A DNA stretch of 64,000 nt. It comes from Salegentibacter holothuriorum (GTDB lineage Bacteria; Bacteroidota; Bacteroidia; Flavobacteriales; Flavobacteriaceae). A program made the position numbers and the translations under genes. Below, piece after piece: positions 33,866-41,494 of the stretch; the first letter of the stretch is position 1; every line of letters starts with the position of its first letter. Location: contig NZ_FUYY01000001.1 of assembly GCF_900168045.1 (NCBI RefSeq), positions 310,001 through 374,000 on the forward strand. The letters run 5' to 3'. The notes beneath the pieces were generated by a model that was not told the origin of the DNA, searched no databases, and saw only the letters and a list, made by a program, of their open reading frames with translations.

Positions 33866-34741
33866 TTAATTCAACTGATACCACCAAACAGCATTTTGAT
33901 GATTCATAGGTAAAACCAATTGATTTTTTTCAGCATCAAAAAAGATGTCTCCCGCGCTTTTTTCTGAAGTTAAAACTTCCTTTAGATCACCATTTTTTCC
34001 TGCCAGATAAATTTTACCAGATGCCCAATCTGACAAGTAAAACGCTTCTTCTCCAACCGGTTGTATTCCGTCTAAATTACCAATTCCTTCTTTAGAGATT
34101 TTAGTAATCTCGCGGGTATCCATATCAATTTTAAGAAAATTACCGTTGTTGTTTTCTCCCCAGGCGGCAGCATAAAGATGATCGTTTTGAGCATAGAGCC
34201 CATTCACATATTCTAATCTCGTGCTGTCTAAATATTCAATTATTTTACCTTTTTTATCTTCAGGAATCATCATATTTACTGAATCGCCAGGCATCAAGTA
34301 AATAGCACTTTTCCCTGAATCTGAAATAAAAATATTTCCAACCGCATCAACTGTGATATCGTTTAATGATTTTGAGCCTTCTACCTGGATTCTTCTAAGT
34401 ATTTTTGAATTAGCAATACTAATTTCAACGAGTTCAGTATTATTGGTAACGTAGACTTTATCGTCCTTTATCAGTAAACCTTTTGGATCCTTTAAGCCGT
34501 CTATCCATTTTAGCTCTAAAATTTCCCCTTCTGAAGAAACTCTGGAAATAAAGCCGTCACCATCTTCCCTATCGGCCATATTCGAAATATAATATTCGTT
34601 CTTGTCTTCATTAAAAACAACAGACTCCGGGTGACTAAAACCTTCAACTTTCTTAATAAGTGTAGCCGAAGTGCTTTGCGCATAAACTCCGCTACATATC
34701 ATTAGGTTTAATAAAAGCAATTTAATTGTAAGTCCTTTCAT
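33866..34741 (-). CDS. Secreted SMP-30/gluconolactonase-like beta-propeller protein
   Basis: 291 residues with a signal peptide (cleaved near VYAQ at 22). The mature protein has a repeating four-strand pattern with short Gly/Asp-rich turns: NEYYISNMADREDG, GLLIKDDKVYVTNN, DITVDAVGNIFISDSGKSAIYLM, GLYAQNDHLYAAAWGENN, EAFYLSDWASGKIYLAG. That is a six-bladed SMP-30/NHL-like propeller. Some family members are lactonases, but this one is a poor match at the usual metal ligands as far as can be judged by eye. It ends in the gap with repeat copy 2. Confidence 0.75.
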   Translation of the reverse strand: MKGLTIKLLLLNLMICSGVYAQSTSATLIKKVEGFSHPESVVFNEDKNEYYISNMADREDGDGFISRVSSEGEILELKWIDGLKDPKGLLIKDDKVYVTNNTELVEISIANSKILRRIQVEGSKSLNDITVDAVGNIFISDSGKSAIYLMPGDSVNMMIPEDKKGKIIEYLDSTRLEYVNGLYAQNDHLYAAAWGENNNGNFLKIDMDTREITKISKEGIGNLDGIQPVGEEAFYLSDWASGKIYLAGKNGDLKEVLTSEKSAGDIFFDAEKNQLVLPMNHQNAVWWYQLN

Positions 34742-34831
34742 CGTATTAATTTTTTGGTCTTCCTAAAGATACTAAATTAGATGTTTGGAATAAATATGCT
34801 GCCTAATTTGGGGCTTTTAAAGCTTGGGGAA

Positions 34832-35902
34832 TTATTCGTATTTGCTCATGATGCTATTCCATTCCATAGTTTTTAATACACTAATAAGTACAGGATTAAT
34901 CTCGTCTACTAATGCTGAATTCTTCGGAAAGCTATAACCGTAATAATCTTTTTTAAGGGTTTTAGGTAAGATTTCAATTTCATCTTCAAGGCCACTTCTT
35001 TTAATTTCATAACGTAAAATAGGCTCATCATAAACAAAAAGTTTGGTTTTCTCATCTTGCAATAGAGCGATTCCTTCCTTTTCATCAATCACCTCATTAT
35101 GTTCTATATTATAAAGGCTAAGTAATTCTTTTGCACTACTGCTCTCTACACTAGTAACATCAAATTTAGAAAGATCCTGTATCGAGCTTATTTCATCATT
35201 CATAGTTTGTACCGTGAGCGATGAAGCGATTCCTGCCGTTAAACTGGAAATGATGATTATTGCCATAAACATCCAAATAAGTGCTATTACGCGTCCGCCG
35301 GTGGTTCTGGGTGATTTATCCCCGTACCCAACGGTAGTCATAGTTACAGCACTCCACCAAAACCCCTGAAGTATACCACGGGTACCTGTTCCAAACTCTT
35401 CGGCATTCTTTTTTCGTTCAAAAATCCACACCAGAAAACCAAATAGAAAAATTACCGCCAGTAAAATTAAAATTGCCGAAATAAAATTCCAGCTAAATAA
35501 GTTTCCTAAATAACTAAAGATTTGGGACTCGCTTCTTTTTGCCACCCCGGTATGCGAAATAAAGTAAGGCTGAGAGAAATCCATTCGCTTCATCCTATTA
35601 TCAGTAACTGTTACCGGGTTAATACTGAAGTCCACTTCATTGTTTTCTATTCCATTTAATAGCTCAGCCAAAGAGCCATATTTCTTAAACTCATAATCAA
35701 ACTCCATTTTTTCATTGATCAATTCCCAGGAATCTATACTCAAGCCCACATATTCGCCATTTTCTTCCATTACAAATGGTGGAGTTGGGGTAACTCCAAT
35801 CACTAGTTTTTTGGATAGATGCAGGCTATCTGGAGATTGCTGCGCATTAAAACTTAAACTTGAAATTAAAAGGCTAAATAGAAAAAAGTATTTTTTTGTC
35901 AT
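34832..35902 (-). CDS. Ionotropic glutamate receptor-like potassium channel (ligand-binding domain plus pore)
   Basis: 356 residues. Signal peptide 1-20, then the first lobe of a periplasmic-binding-protein-like ligand domain (about 30-125; VIGVTPTPPFVMEENGEYVGL and VDFSINPVTVTDNRMKRMDFSQPYF), a first membrane helix (138-161), a pore loop with the potassium selectivity filter TVGYGD at residues 190-195 in FWWSAVTMTTVGYGDKSP, a second membrane helix (202-228; WMFMAIIIISSLTAGIAS), and the second lobe (about 235-350). This is the GluR0 architecture of bacterial glutamate receptors. The ligand is unknown. The start overlaps the stop of the upstream lipoprotein gene by one base (TAATG), implying translational coupling. 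Confidence 0.88.
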   Translation of the reverse strand: MTKKYFFLFSLLISSLSFNAQQSPDSLHLSKKLVIGVTPTPPFVMEENGEYVGLSIDSWELINEKMEFDYEFKKYGSLAELLNGIENNEVDFSINPVTVTDNRMKRMDFSQPYFISHTGVAKRSESQIFSYLGNLFSWNFISAILILLAVIFLFGFLVWIFERKKNAEEFGTGTRGILQGFWWSAVTMTTVGYGDKSPRTTGGRVIALIWMFMAIIIISSLTAGIASSLTVQTMNDEISSIQDLSKFDVTSVESSSAKELLSLYNIEHNEVIDEKEGIALLQDEKTKLFVYDEPILRYEIKRSGLEDEIEILPKTLKKDYYGYSFPKNSALVDEINPVLISVLKTMEWNSIMSKYE

Positions 35903-36357
35903 TAAGAATTATCTTTTTGTGTGTTATTATTTGAAATTGAATCTCGTGGAACTTCATAATAAATATTTAATTTTTTACGACCAAAATTTCTGGCTTTTTT
36001 GACATCTTCATCCATATAAATATCTATTTTATTCTTCCAACGATAATGCATTTTATCTTTCACCAAAAAAATGCTGTCAAAACCTTCTATTTTAACTGGA
36101 GTGTTATGATCCAGCCCTTTTTTAATTAAATCCCTTGAAACTGCAATGGCTTTTAGGCCGGGTTTTAAGGTATCTCCCCAGGCAGTTATATTAGCACCGC
36201 CAGCACCTGTTTGCCAACTAACAGAATTATAGGCTGAAGCTGTTACTTCTAAGGTATCCCAAACTGTAGCAGATTCTTTGGGGTTTTCATTATTGAGCTT
36301 ACAAGCTGAAAAGCTGAAGTAAAAAATTACCAGACATACAATTACTCCAACTTTCAT
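35902..36357 (-). CDS. Lipoprotein with a 3D (Asp-Asp-Asp) domain
   Basis: 151 residues. A lipoprotein signal with Cys19 (FSFSAC) is followed by a double-psi beta-barrel of the 3D type: ASAYN, ITAWGDTLKPGLKAIAVSRDLI, PVKIEGFDSIFLVKDKM, NKIDIYMDEDVKKARNFGRK. The 3D domain takes its name from three aspartates and is found at the C-terminus of MltA-type lytic transglycosylases and in small cell-wall proteins; here it stands alone. It is translationally coupled to the channel gene downstream (35902), so the two proteins may work together at the cell envelope. Confidence 0.8.
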   Translation of the reverse strand: MKVGVIVCLVIFYFSFSACKLNNENPKESATVWDTLEVTASAYNSVSWQTGAGGANITAWGDTLKPGLKAIAVSRDLIKKGLDHNTPVKIEGFDSIFLVKDKMHYRWKNKIDIYMDEDVKKARNFGRKKLNIYYEVPRDSISNNNTQKDNS

Positions 36358-36369
36358 AACTTATATTTT

Positions 36370-36472
36370 TTAATCCCTCCAGAGGGTTTAAAACCCCGAG
36401 GCTTGCCTCGAATTTTTAAAAGTTTTTTTTCAATTCATACCTCGTGGGCTTGCTCCGAGGTTCTTGATTTTA
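36370..36472 (-). repeat. GAGGCAAGCC repeat family, copy 3
   Basis: Read on the minus strand: CTCGGAGCAAGCCCACGAGG (at 36461-36441), then TTCGAGGCAAGCCTCGGGG, then CCCTCTGGAGGGATTAAAA near 36370. It has the opposite orientation to copies 1, 2, 4 and 5. The tail matches copy 1, so copies 1 and 3 are the longest form. Confidence 0.85.
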
Positions 36473-36477
36473 TCATT

Positions 36478-37944
36478 TTAGCTCAGCTTCCAACCATCCC
36501 GGTATTCTCTGCGCACAAATTGATTAGCTTCATCAAAATTGGTAACCCGCATATTTTCTGAATCCCATAGCATTTTTATATCCCGTCCCGGATATTCAAA
36601 ATAACTATCTCCATTGGCGCGTTTTTTCTCATTCCTTACATCATAACCTCTAATGGCCAGGTTAGCGATCAAAAGCGTTTCAGTTAATGGCCCTGCAATT
36701 TCAAACGGAGAACTCATTTTCTTTTTTCCATAACCTGCAATTGCTCCTTCTACCCATTGCGCATAATGCCCTTCTTCTCCTCCGGGAACGCGCTCGTATG
36801 TTTGGGCTATATTAACTTCATCGGTTTTTGAAGTTGGTAATAAACGTGGATTTCTACCATAAGTACCACACATCATTTTTCCTTTATCGCCAATGAATAA
36901 AACACCGTTGCCACCATCGCCAAAAGTTTCATTTGGACCAAGTTCTTCAGGTCGCTTTGGTTTAATTCCACCGTCCATCCAATGAATAGTTAGGTCTTCA
37001 CTCGTTTTTTCAGTTTTAGGAAAAGTCATTATCGCGTGACTTGACGGCGGACAACTTTCTGGGAAATAACCTCTTTTAAATTCATCTACGTATACACTTC
37101 CCACACTGCACTGAACATCTTTTGGATGGCCAAGACCTAACACTCGATAAGGTACTTCAATTAAATGACATCCCATATCGCCTAATGCTCCGGTACCATA
37201 ATCCCACCAGCCACGCCAGTTAAACGGTACTAAACCTTCTCTGTACTTTTTATAAGGGGCGGTATTTAGCCATAAATCCCAATCTAAATCTTTGGCTACC
37301 AGAGTGCTTTTCTCCTTTGGCCAGGGAATTCCCTGTGGCCAAACCGGGCGATCTGTCCAAACATAAACAGTATGCACTTTTCCTATAAGATCTGCATCAA
37401 TCCATTCCTGTACTTTTCTCACTCCGTCGCCAGAAGCACCCTGGTTCCCCATTTGGGTAACCACTTTATACCTTTTGGCGGCCTCCGTTAATTGTCTGGC
37501 TTCATAGATATCATGAGTTAGAGGTTTTTGTACGTAAACAGGTTTCCCTAATTCCATTGCAGCCATAGCCTGCACGGCATGGCCATGATCTGGTGTTGAA
37601 ATAGAAACTGCATCAATATTTCCAGCTTCTTTATCTAGCATTTCCCGAAAATCAGTATAAAAATTTGCTTTAGGGAACCGCCCTATAGATTTTGCTGCTC
37701 TTTTCTTATCTACATCACATAAAAAACCAATATCGGCCCTTCCCGATTGGTAAAAACTATAAATATCACTTTCTCCTTTTCCACCTACTCCAATTCCTGC
37801 AACCACTAGTTTATCACTGGGTGCTATAAAGCCGGGGCCTCCCATTACGTGCCTGGGAATAATACTAATTCCAGCTGTAGCCAGTGCGGTAGTTTTTAGA
37901 AAACTTCTTCTGGAATTGGTCTTCGGAGATAATTTTTTCTTCAT
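36478..37944 (-). CDS. Tat-exported Gfo/Idh/MocA family oxidoreductase
   Basis: 488 residues. The N-terminus carries a twin-arginine signal (SRRSFLKTTALATAGISI), so the protein is folded with its cofactor in the cytoplasm and exported. A Rossmann domain follows (about 45-165; VVAGIGVGGKGESD, VSISTPDHGHAVQAMAAMELGKPVYVQKPLTHD), with the EKP-type motif here read as QKP, and then a C-terminal catalytic domain with DMGCHLIE. Family members reduce or oxidise sugars and inositols with NAD(P). Some related Tat-signal members act as glycosidases by NAD-dependent redox. The substrate is unknown. Confidence 0.88.
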   Translation of the reverse strand: MKKKLSPKTNSRRSFLKTTALATAGISIIPRHVMGGPGFIAPSDKLVVAGIGVGGKGESDIYSFYQSGRADIGFLCDVDKKRAAKSIGRFPKANFYTDFREMLDKEAGNIDAVSISTPDHGHAVQAMAAMELGKPVYVQKPLTHDIYEARQLTEAAKRYKVVTQMGNQGASGDGVRKVQEWIDADLIGKVHTVYVWTDRPVWPQGIPWPKEKSTLVAKDLDWDLWLNTAPYKKYREGLVPFNWRGWWDYGTGALGDMGCHLIEVPYRVLGLGHPKDVQCSVGSVYVDEFKRGYFPESCPPSSHAIMTFPKTEKTSEDLTIHWMDGGIKPKRPEELGPNETFGDGGNGVLFIGDKGKMMCGTYGRNPRLLPTSKTDEVNIAQTYERVPGGEEGHYAQWVEGAIAGYGKKKMSSPFEIAGPLTETLLIANLAIRGYDVRNEKKRANGDSYFEYPGRDIKMLWDSENMRVTNFDEANQFVRREYRDGWKLS

Positions 37945-38141
37945 TTTTTCGGAGTTTTAATTTTAATAGGTTACACTTAAACAAATTTTTTATTAAAGTT
38001 AAGTTAATAAATGTATTTACTTATTATGGAATTTCCAATTTTAATATTAAAGCTTTGTCTTTCAAAGCCTAGCATTGTAAAAAATATGCTAATCAAAATG
38101 TTAATGTTTTTTTAAGATTTTAGGATTATAAGGGCTACAAT

Positions 38142-38171
38142 TTGGAGACGGATTTAATAACTGTACATTTG
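38142..38171 (+). promoter_or_regulatory. Strong candidate promoter of the FKBP gene
   Basis: TTG at 38142-38144 and TACATTTG at 38164-38171 are separated by 19 bases, exactly the Bacteroidota TTG-N19-TAnnTTTG layout. The start codon at 38230 is 58 bases downstream. This is the best promoter match in the window. Confidence 0.75.
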
Positions 38172-38229
38172 CAATCTTTAAAGGGCAATATGTTAATAAT
38201 GCCCATTATAATTTTTGAAAAACAACATT

Positions 38230-38661
38230 ATGAGTCAAGTAAAAGCAAATGACACGGTAAAGGTACATTACACAGGTAAACTAGCTGACGGGCAGGTTTT
38301 TGACAGCTCCGTAGAAAGAGGTGAGCCTATAGAATTTACTATGGGACAGGGACAGCTAATTCCTGGTTTCGAGAAAGGCCTTATCGATATGGAAGTGAAC
38401 GAGAAGAAAACCATAAATATTCCTAAAGAAGAAGCTTACGGAGAGCCAAGAGAAGAGCTTGTACAAGAAGTACAAAAGAGCCAGCTTCCGGAAGAAATTA
38501 AGCCAGAAGTAGGAATGGGACTTGTTTCTAAAAGCCCTGATGGTCAGGAAATGAATCTTGTGGTTAAAGATGTAAAAGAAGAAACTATTGTGGTAGATGG
38601 AAATCACCCACTGGCAGGTAAAGACCTGGTATTTGATCTTGAAGTTGTAGAGATCAAGTAA
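38230..38661 (+). CDS. FKBP-type peptidyl-prolyl isomerase, SlyD-like
   Basis: 143 residues from ATG 38230 (MSQVKAND; an upstream in-frame ATG at 38215 is less likely because it lies closer to the promoter). The FKBP signature is seen in VKVHYTGKLADGQVFDSS and TMGQGQLIPGFEKGLIDMEV, and an inserted flap region at about 70-125 (EEAYGEPREELVQEV) is the chaperone-like insert of SlyD. The histidine-rich metal-binding tail of E. coli SlyD is absent. Probable cytoplasmic folding helper for prolyl bonds. Confidence 0.93.
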   Translation: MSQVKANDTVKVHYTGKLADGQVFDSSVERGEPIEFTMGQGQLIPGFEKGLIDMEVNEKKTINIPKEEAYGEPREELVQEVQKSQLPEEIKPEVGMGLVSKSPDGQEMNLVVKDVKEETIVVDGNHPLAGKDLVFDLEVVEIK

Positions 38662-38680
38662 TTTTTTATAACTTATATAC

Positions 38681-38717
38681 AAAAGCCCGAAACCTTATGG
38701 TTTCGGGCTTTTTTTGT
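38681..38717 (+). terminator. Intrinsic terminator of the FKBP gene
   Basis: A 14-bp stem (AAAAGCCCGAAACC at 38681-38694, complement at 38699-38712) and a T-run. Confidence 0.93.
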
Positions 38718-38746
38718 TTTATAATTGGAAAAATTTAAAATAAGTA

Positions 38747-38850
38747 AACTACTTTGGAGCAAGCTCTCGAAGCATTATTACCCAAAAATATAATTTGATT
38801 TTGAGGCAAGCCTCGCAGCATTTAATCTCGATTATCGAGTAAAGCTAGAA
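38747..38850 (+). repeat. GAGGCAAGCC repeat family, copy 4, with flanking palindromes
   Basis: GTAAACTACTTTGGAGCAAGCTCTCGAAGCATTA (38744-38777) and then TTTTGAGGCAAGCCTCGCAGCAT (38800-38822), followed by the palindrome CTCGATTATCGAG (38827-38839). The same palindrome recurs at 38907-38919. The 342-base gap 38662-39003 thus holds a terminator, this repeat and a second palindrome, and no gene. Confidence 0.75.
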
Positions 38851-39003
38851 AATGTTTCTTTCAAAACAATTTTTTGAATTTCTGAATAATCCATAAATAA
38901 TAAAAGCTCGATTATCGAGTAAGGTTTGGGTTAAGGTTTTGATAATAATTTTAGTTTGCCTTCAATGATTCCTATCTTAGAGATAAATCAATAAATTAGT
39001 ATT

Positions 39004-39417
39004 ATGAAAAGAAATGGAACCGCAGTTTGGAAAGGAAATCTTAAAGAAGGAAAAGGAACAATTAGCACCCAAAGTGGTGTTCTAGATAAAACGCAATACT
39101 CTTTTAAAACTAGGTTTGAAGATGGCAAAGGCACTAACCCCGAAGAACTTATAGGCGCTGCACATTCGGGATGTTTTACGATGCAGCTTTCGGCTAATCT
39201 TACTGAAGAAGGTTTTGAACCTGATGAGTTAGAAACTAAATCTGAAATCACTTTTGAAGATGGTGCGGTAAAAAAGTCGCATTTAATTTTAAAAGCAAAA
39301 GTAAAAGGAATTGATAAAGAGCAATTTGAAAAAATAGCCAAAGATGCTAAAGAAAATTGCCCAATTTCTAAATTACTGGATACCGAAATAACATTAGAAT
39401 CTGAATTGATTCAATAA
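39004..39417 (+). CDS. osmC: OsmC family peroxiredoxin-like protein
   Basis: 137 residues, full length for the OsmC branch. The two redox cysteines sit in HSGCFTMQL (about residue 58) and KENCPISKLL (about 120), the arrangement used to reduce organic hydroperoxides in osmotically and oxidatively induced OsmC proteins. The TRFEDGKGTNPEELIGAAHSGC segment is the family fingerprint. Cytoplasmic dimer expected. Single gene, convergent with the N-formylglutamate amidohydrolase gene. Confidence 0.92.
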   Translation: MKRNGTAVWKGNLKEGKGTISTQSGVLDKTQYSFKTRFEDGKGTNPEELIGAAHSGCFTMQLSANLTEEGFEPDELETKSEITFEDGAVKKSHLILKAKVKGIDKEQFEKIAKDAKENCPISKLLDTEITLESELIQ

Positions 39418-39448
39418 GTTTTTGAAAAAATCGTAAAAGAAGGTAGAA

Positions 39449-39577
39449 AGGAGGTTGGCTAAACGTATACACTTCATCATTCTGAATTTATTTGAGAATC
39501 TAAGCTAATGATAATCAAATCATGGTAGAAGCTGAGACAAATTCAGCTTGACGGAATAAACTTTTAGACAACCTCCT
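39449..39577. repeat. Long palindromic repeat, GTCATTCTGAA family, copy 2
   Basis: The arms GGAGGTTG (39450-39457) and CAACCTCC (39569-39576) and the nested CATCATTCTGAATTTATTTGAGAATC block match copy 1 at 4999-5123 in order and spacing (GAGGTTG... ATTCTGAATTTATTT...GAATCTAA ... TTCAG..TGACG ... CAACCTC). It lies between convergent genes and touches the downstream stop codon. Confidence 0.75.
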
Positions 39578-40274
39578 ACTTATTAATACCTAACGCATAT
39601 TGCTCTTTCAACGCCCTAAATACTTGCTTCTTAACGGCTGAGTTCATTCGGTTATTATTCACAAATTTTTGATTGACTTCCAATTCGATTCCCATATAAT
39701 TTTCAGGAAACCTCTTTCGTAAATAAGTAGTAAATCCATCTGCTTTTCCCAAATATGGATAATTAAACCTGATTTTTAAATCAGGATCTTGATCTTTTAA
39801 TTTTTGTTTAAAATTTATACAGAATTCTTTTTCTCCACTCCTTGAAGGATCATAAAGTAGCCCAATATCTGTATCTCTAATCTCTTCGTTTAAATTTGGA
39901 GTAAAAGTGTGCACCGAAAAATGAAGCACCTTCACCCCTTTTCTTATCAAGCTTAAAATTTGCTTTTCTATCGAATTGCGATATGGAAAATAGTATTCGT
40001 CTAAAAGCTTAGTTTTCGAAGCTTCAGACAGGTTTTTAGTAAATTCAGAGTACAAATTAGGATGTCTTTTAGATCTATTTACTTCTACCAGTAAACGCCC
40101 GGTTTTTTGAAAAAATGACATATCGGCTAAACTGTCCAATTCTTTGAACAGATCTAAAGCACCAGTGTCATAACCACGATGCGACTTCAGAATGGCTCCT
40201 GCTTTAATAAATAAATCCTGATATTCCTGCGGAATAGTATTAAAAGCATGCTCACAGGTTAGAATAAGTTTCAC
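39576..40274 (-). CDS. N-formylglutamate amidohydrolase family protein
   Basis: 232 residues, zinc-dependent amidohydrolase fold (FGase type). LILTCEHAFNTIP near the N-terminus holds the first metal-ligand segment, SHRGYDTGALDL the second, and VLHFSVHTF with a later ELEVNQKF Glu complete the site in family members. Start is GTG at 40274, overlapping the TGA stop of the previous gene (GTGA), which implies translational coupling. Together with the GCS2-like and RimK-like genes upstream it forms a three-gene operon. In that setting it is likely to cleave an amide in the metabolite made by the two ligases, not to act in histidine breakdown; no hut genes are nearby. Confidence 0.85.
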   Translation of the reverse strand: MKLILTCEHAFNTIPQEYQDLFIKAGAILKSHRGYDTGALDLFKELDSLADMSFFQKTGRLLVEVNRSKRHPNLYSEFTKNLSEASKTKLLDEYYFPYRNSIEKQILSLIRKGVKVLHFSVHTFTPNLNEEIRDTDIGLLYDPSRSGEKEFCINFKQKLKDQDPDLKIRFNYPYLGKADGFTTYLRKRFPENYMGIELEVNQKFVNNNRMNSAVKKQVFRALKEQYALGINK

Positions 40275-41491
40275 GGATTAAAGAATTTATTTTCTTGCAG
40301 GCAATCTGCTAATTCAATATAAGTTTTCTTAATATTTTTTTCAGAAAAATCTTCTGTTAGAGCTTTTAAAATTCGGGATGAAAGACTTCCATTGTTCAGC
40401 AAAAACTGAATGCTTTCTCGGTGTTTTTCTGAAATATTTCTTTTAACTTTTGAAAATAAAATGCGCCAAATCTCTTTCACTGCTATCGTTTGTGAAAGTC
40501 CGAAAATCTTTAGGTAGTCTTTATTACTGATTTTAGTATTTTCAGCATCTTTAATTACCGCATCAAAAATTTCAAAAAGCTCATTCTCATGCCATTTTTT
40601 TTGATCATCTAAAGAGATCAGGTCTTCACTAACCAGCAGCTTTAAACATTCAATGATAAAAATAGCAATCGCCAGATCGGCTTTTGGACATTCCTGAACG
40701 TCAATTACCCGAATTTCTATAGCATTCCTATCAAAACGGGCAATTGCGCCCCGGGAATTTAAAAAATGATGATCCAGAATATTGTCAGTATCATAAGGCT
40801 TTATGGCCTTGTTTATGGGTTCAAAAATAGTTTCGTAATATTCATCTTTAGAAAAAATCTGCTCCGGAATTACCTTTCCAGTCATTTGCGGAATTTCCTT
40901 TTGGTTAGTCTTATAAACCTGCATCCGGGCATCTTTAAAACCTGTGCTTTTTCCTTCAAAAATAGGAGAACTGGCACTTAAAGCCGGGATTATAGGCAAA
41001 AGTAAACGCACCGCGGCGTGTAACTTTCCGAATTCGCTATCATCAAAAAACGGAAGGTTAATATGCATACTTTGCACATTGCTCCAGCCGTGGCCTCTGC
41101 AATCAAAAATTCGGTTATAAAGGGCGTAAATCTTGCTAGAACTATGTTTCCATAATTTAGTTTCAGCTTCGGGTTGCATCAAAGGATGTGCAGCAGATGG
41201 CAAAAGCCTGGTCTTTTTTTCCTTTAGTAACAAATTAGCTTCTTTAATATTTTCAGCAAAAAGGAGATCTAAATGTTCCAAATCATCAGTTGGGCCATTG
41301 GTTTTAAACTCTACCACATGTGCCACCAGCTCATTACTCCATTCAATTTCACCGTTTTCAATATCTGAAGTAATTTCTCCTTTTTTACTAATAAAAAGCT
41401 GATCTACGATAGGATTCACTTTAAAATTGGAAGCATCAATAAGCATGTACTCCAGTTCAATTCCAAAAACTTCAAAAAGATGATATCCCAT
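40271..41491 (-). CDS. GCS2-type glutamate-cysteine ligase-like protein (carboxylate-amine ligase)
   Basis: 406 residues. The N-terminal FGIELEYMLIDA is the glutamate-binding/ATP segment of the glutamine-synthetase-like GCS2 family, followed by IEWSNELVAHVVEFKTNG, a NVQSMHINLPFFDD segment and RGAIARFDRNAIEIRVIDVQE, the phosphate- and metal-binding core. Such enzymes join an amino group to a glutamate-like carboxylate with ATP. It starts 3 bases after the stop of the RimK-like gene. The substrate is unknown, and the three-gene context argues for a peptide-like product other than glutathione. Confidence 0.85.
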   Translation of the reverse strand: MGYHLFEVFGIELEYMLIDASNFKVNPIVDQLFISKKGEITSDIENGEIEWSNELVAHVVEFKTNGPTDDLEHLDLLFAENIKEANLLLKEKKTRLLPSAAHPLMQPEAETKLWKHSSSKIYALYNRIFDCRGHGWSNVQSMHINLPFFDDSEFGKLHAAVRLLLPIIPALSASSPIFEGKSTGFKDARMQVYKTNQKEIPQMTGKVIPEQIFSKDEYYETIFEPINKAIKPYDTDNILDHHFLNSRGAIARFDRNAIEIRVIDVQECPKADLAIAIFIIECLKLLVSEDLISLDDQKKWHENELFEIFDAVIKDAENTKISNKDYLKIFGLSQTIAVKEIWRILFSKVKRNISEKHRESIQFLLNNGSLSSRILKALTEDFSEKNIKKTYIELADCLQENKFFNP

Positions 41492-41494
41492 AAA

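Noticed and set aside
34832-35902. Reading the channel gene as a plain ABC-transporter substrate-binding protein
   Set aside because: Two membrane helices and the TVGYGD filter break the binding-protein domain into two lobes, as in GluR0.
39576-40274. Histidine-degradation role for the N-formylglutamate amidohydrolase gene
   Set aside because: No hutU/H/I neighbours; gene is coupled to two ligases, so another amide is more likely the substrate.
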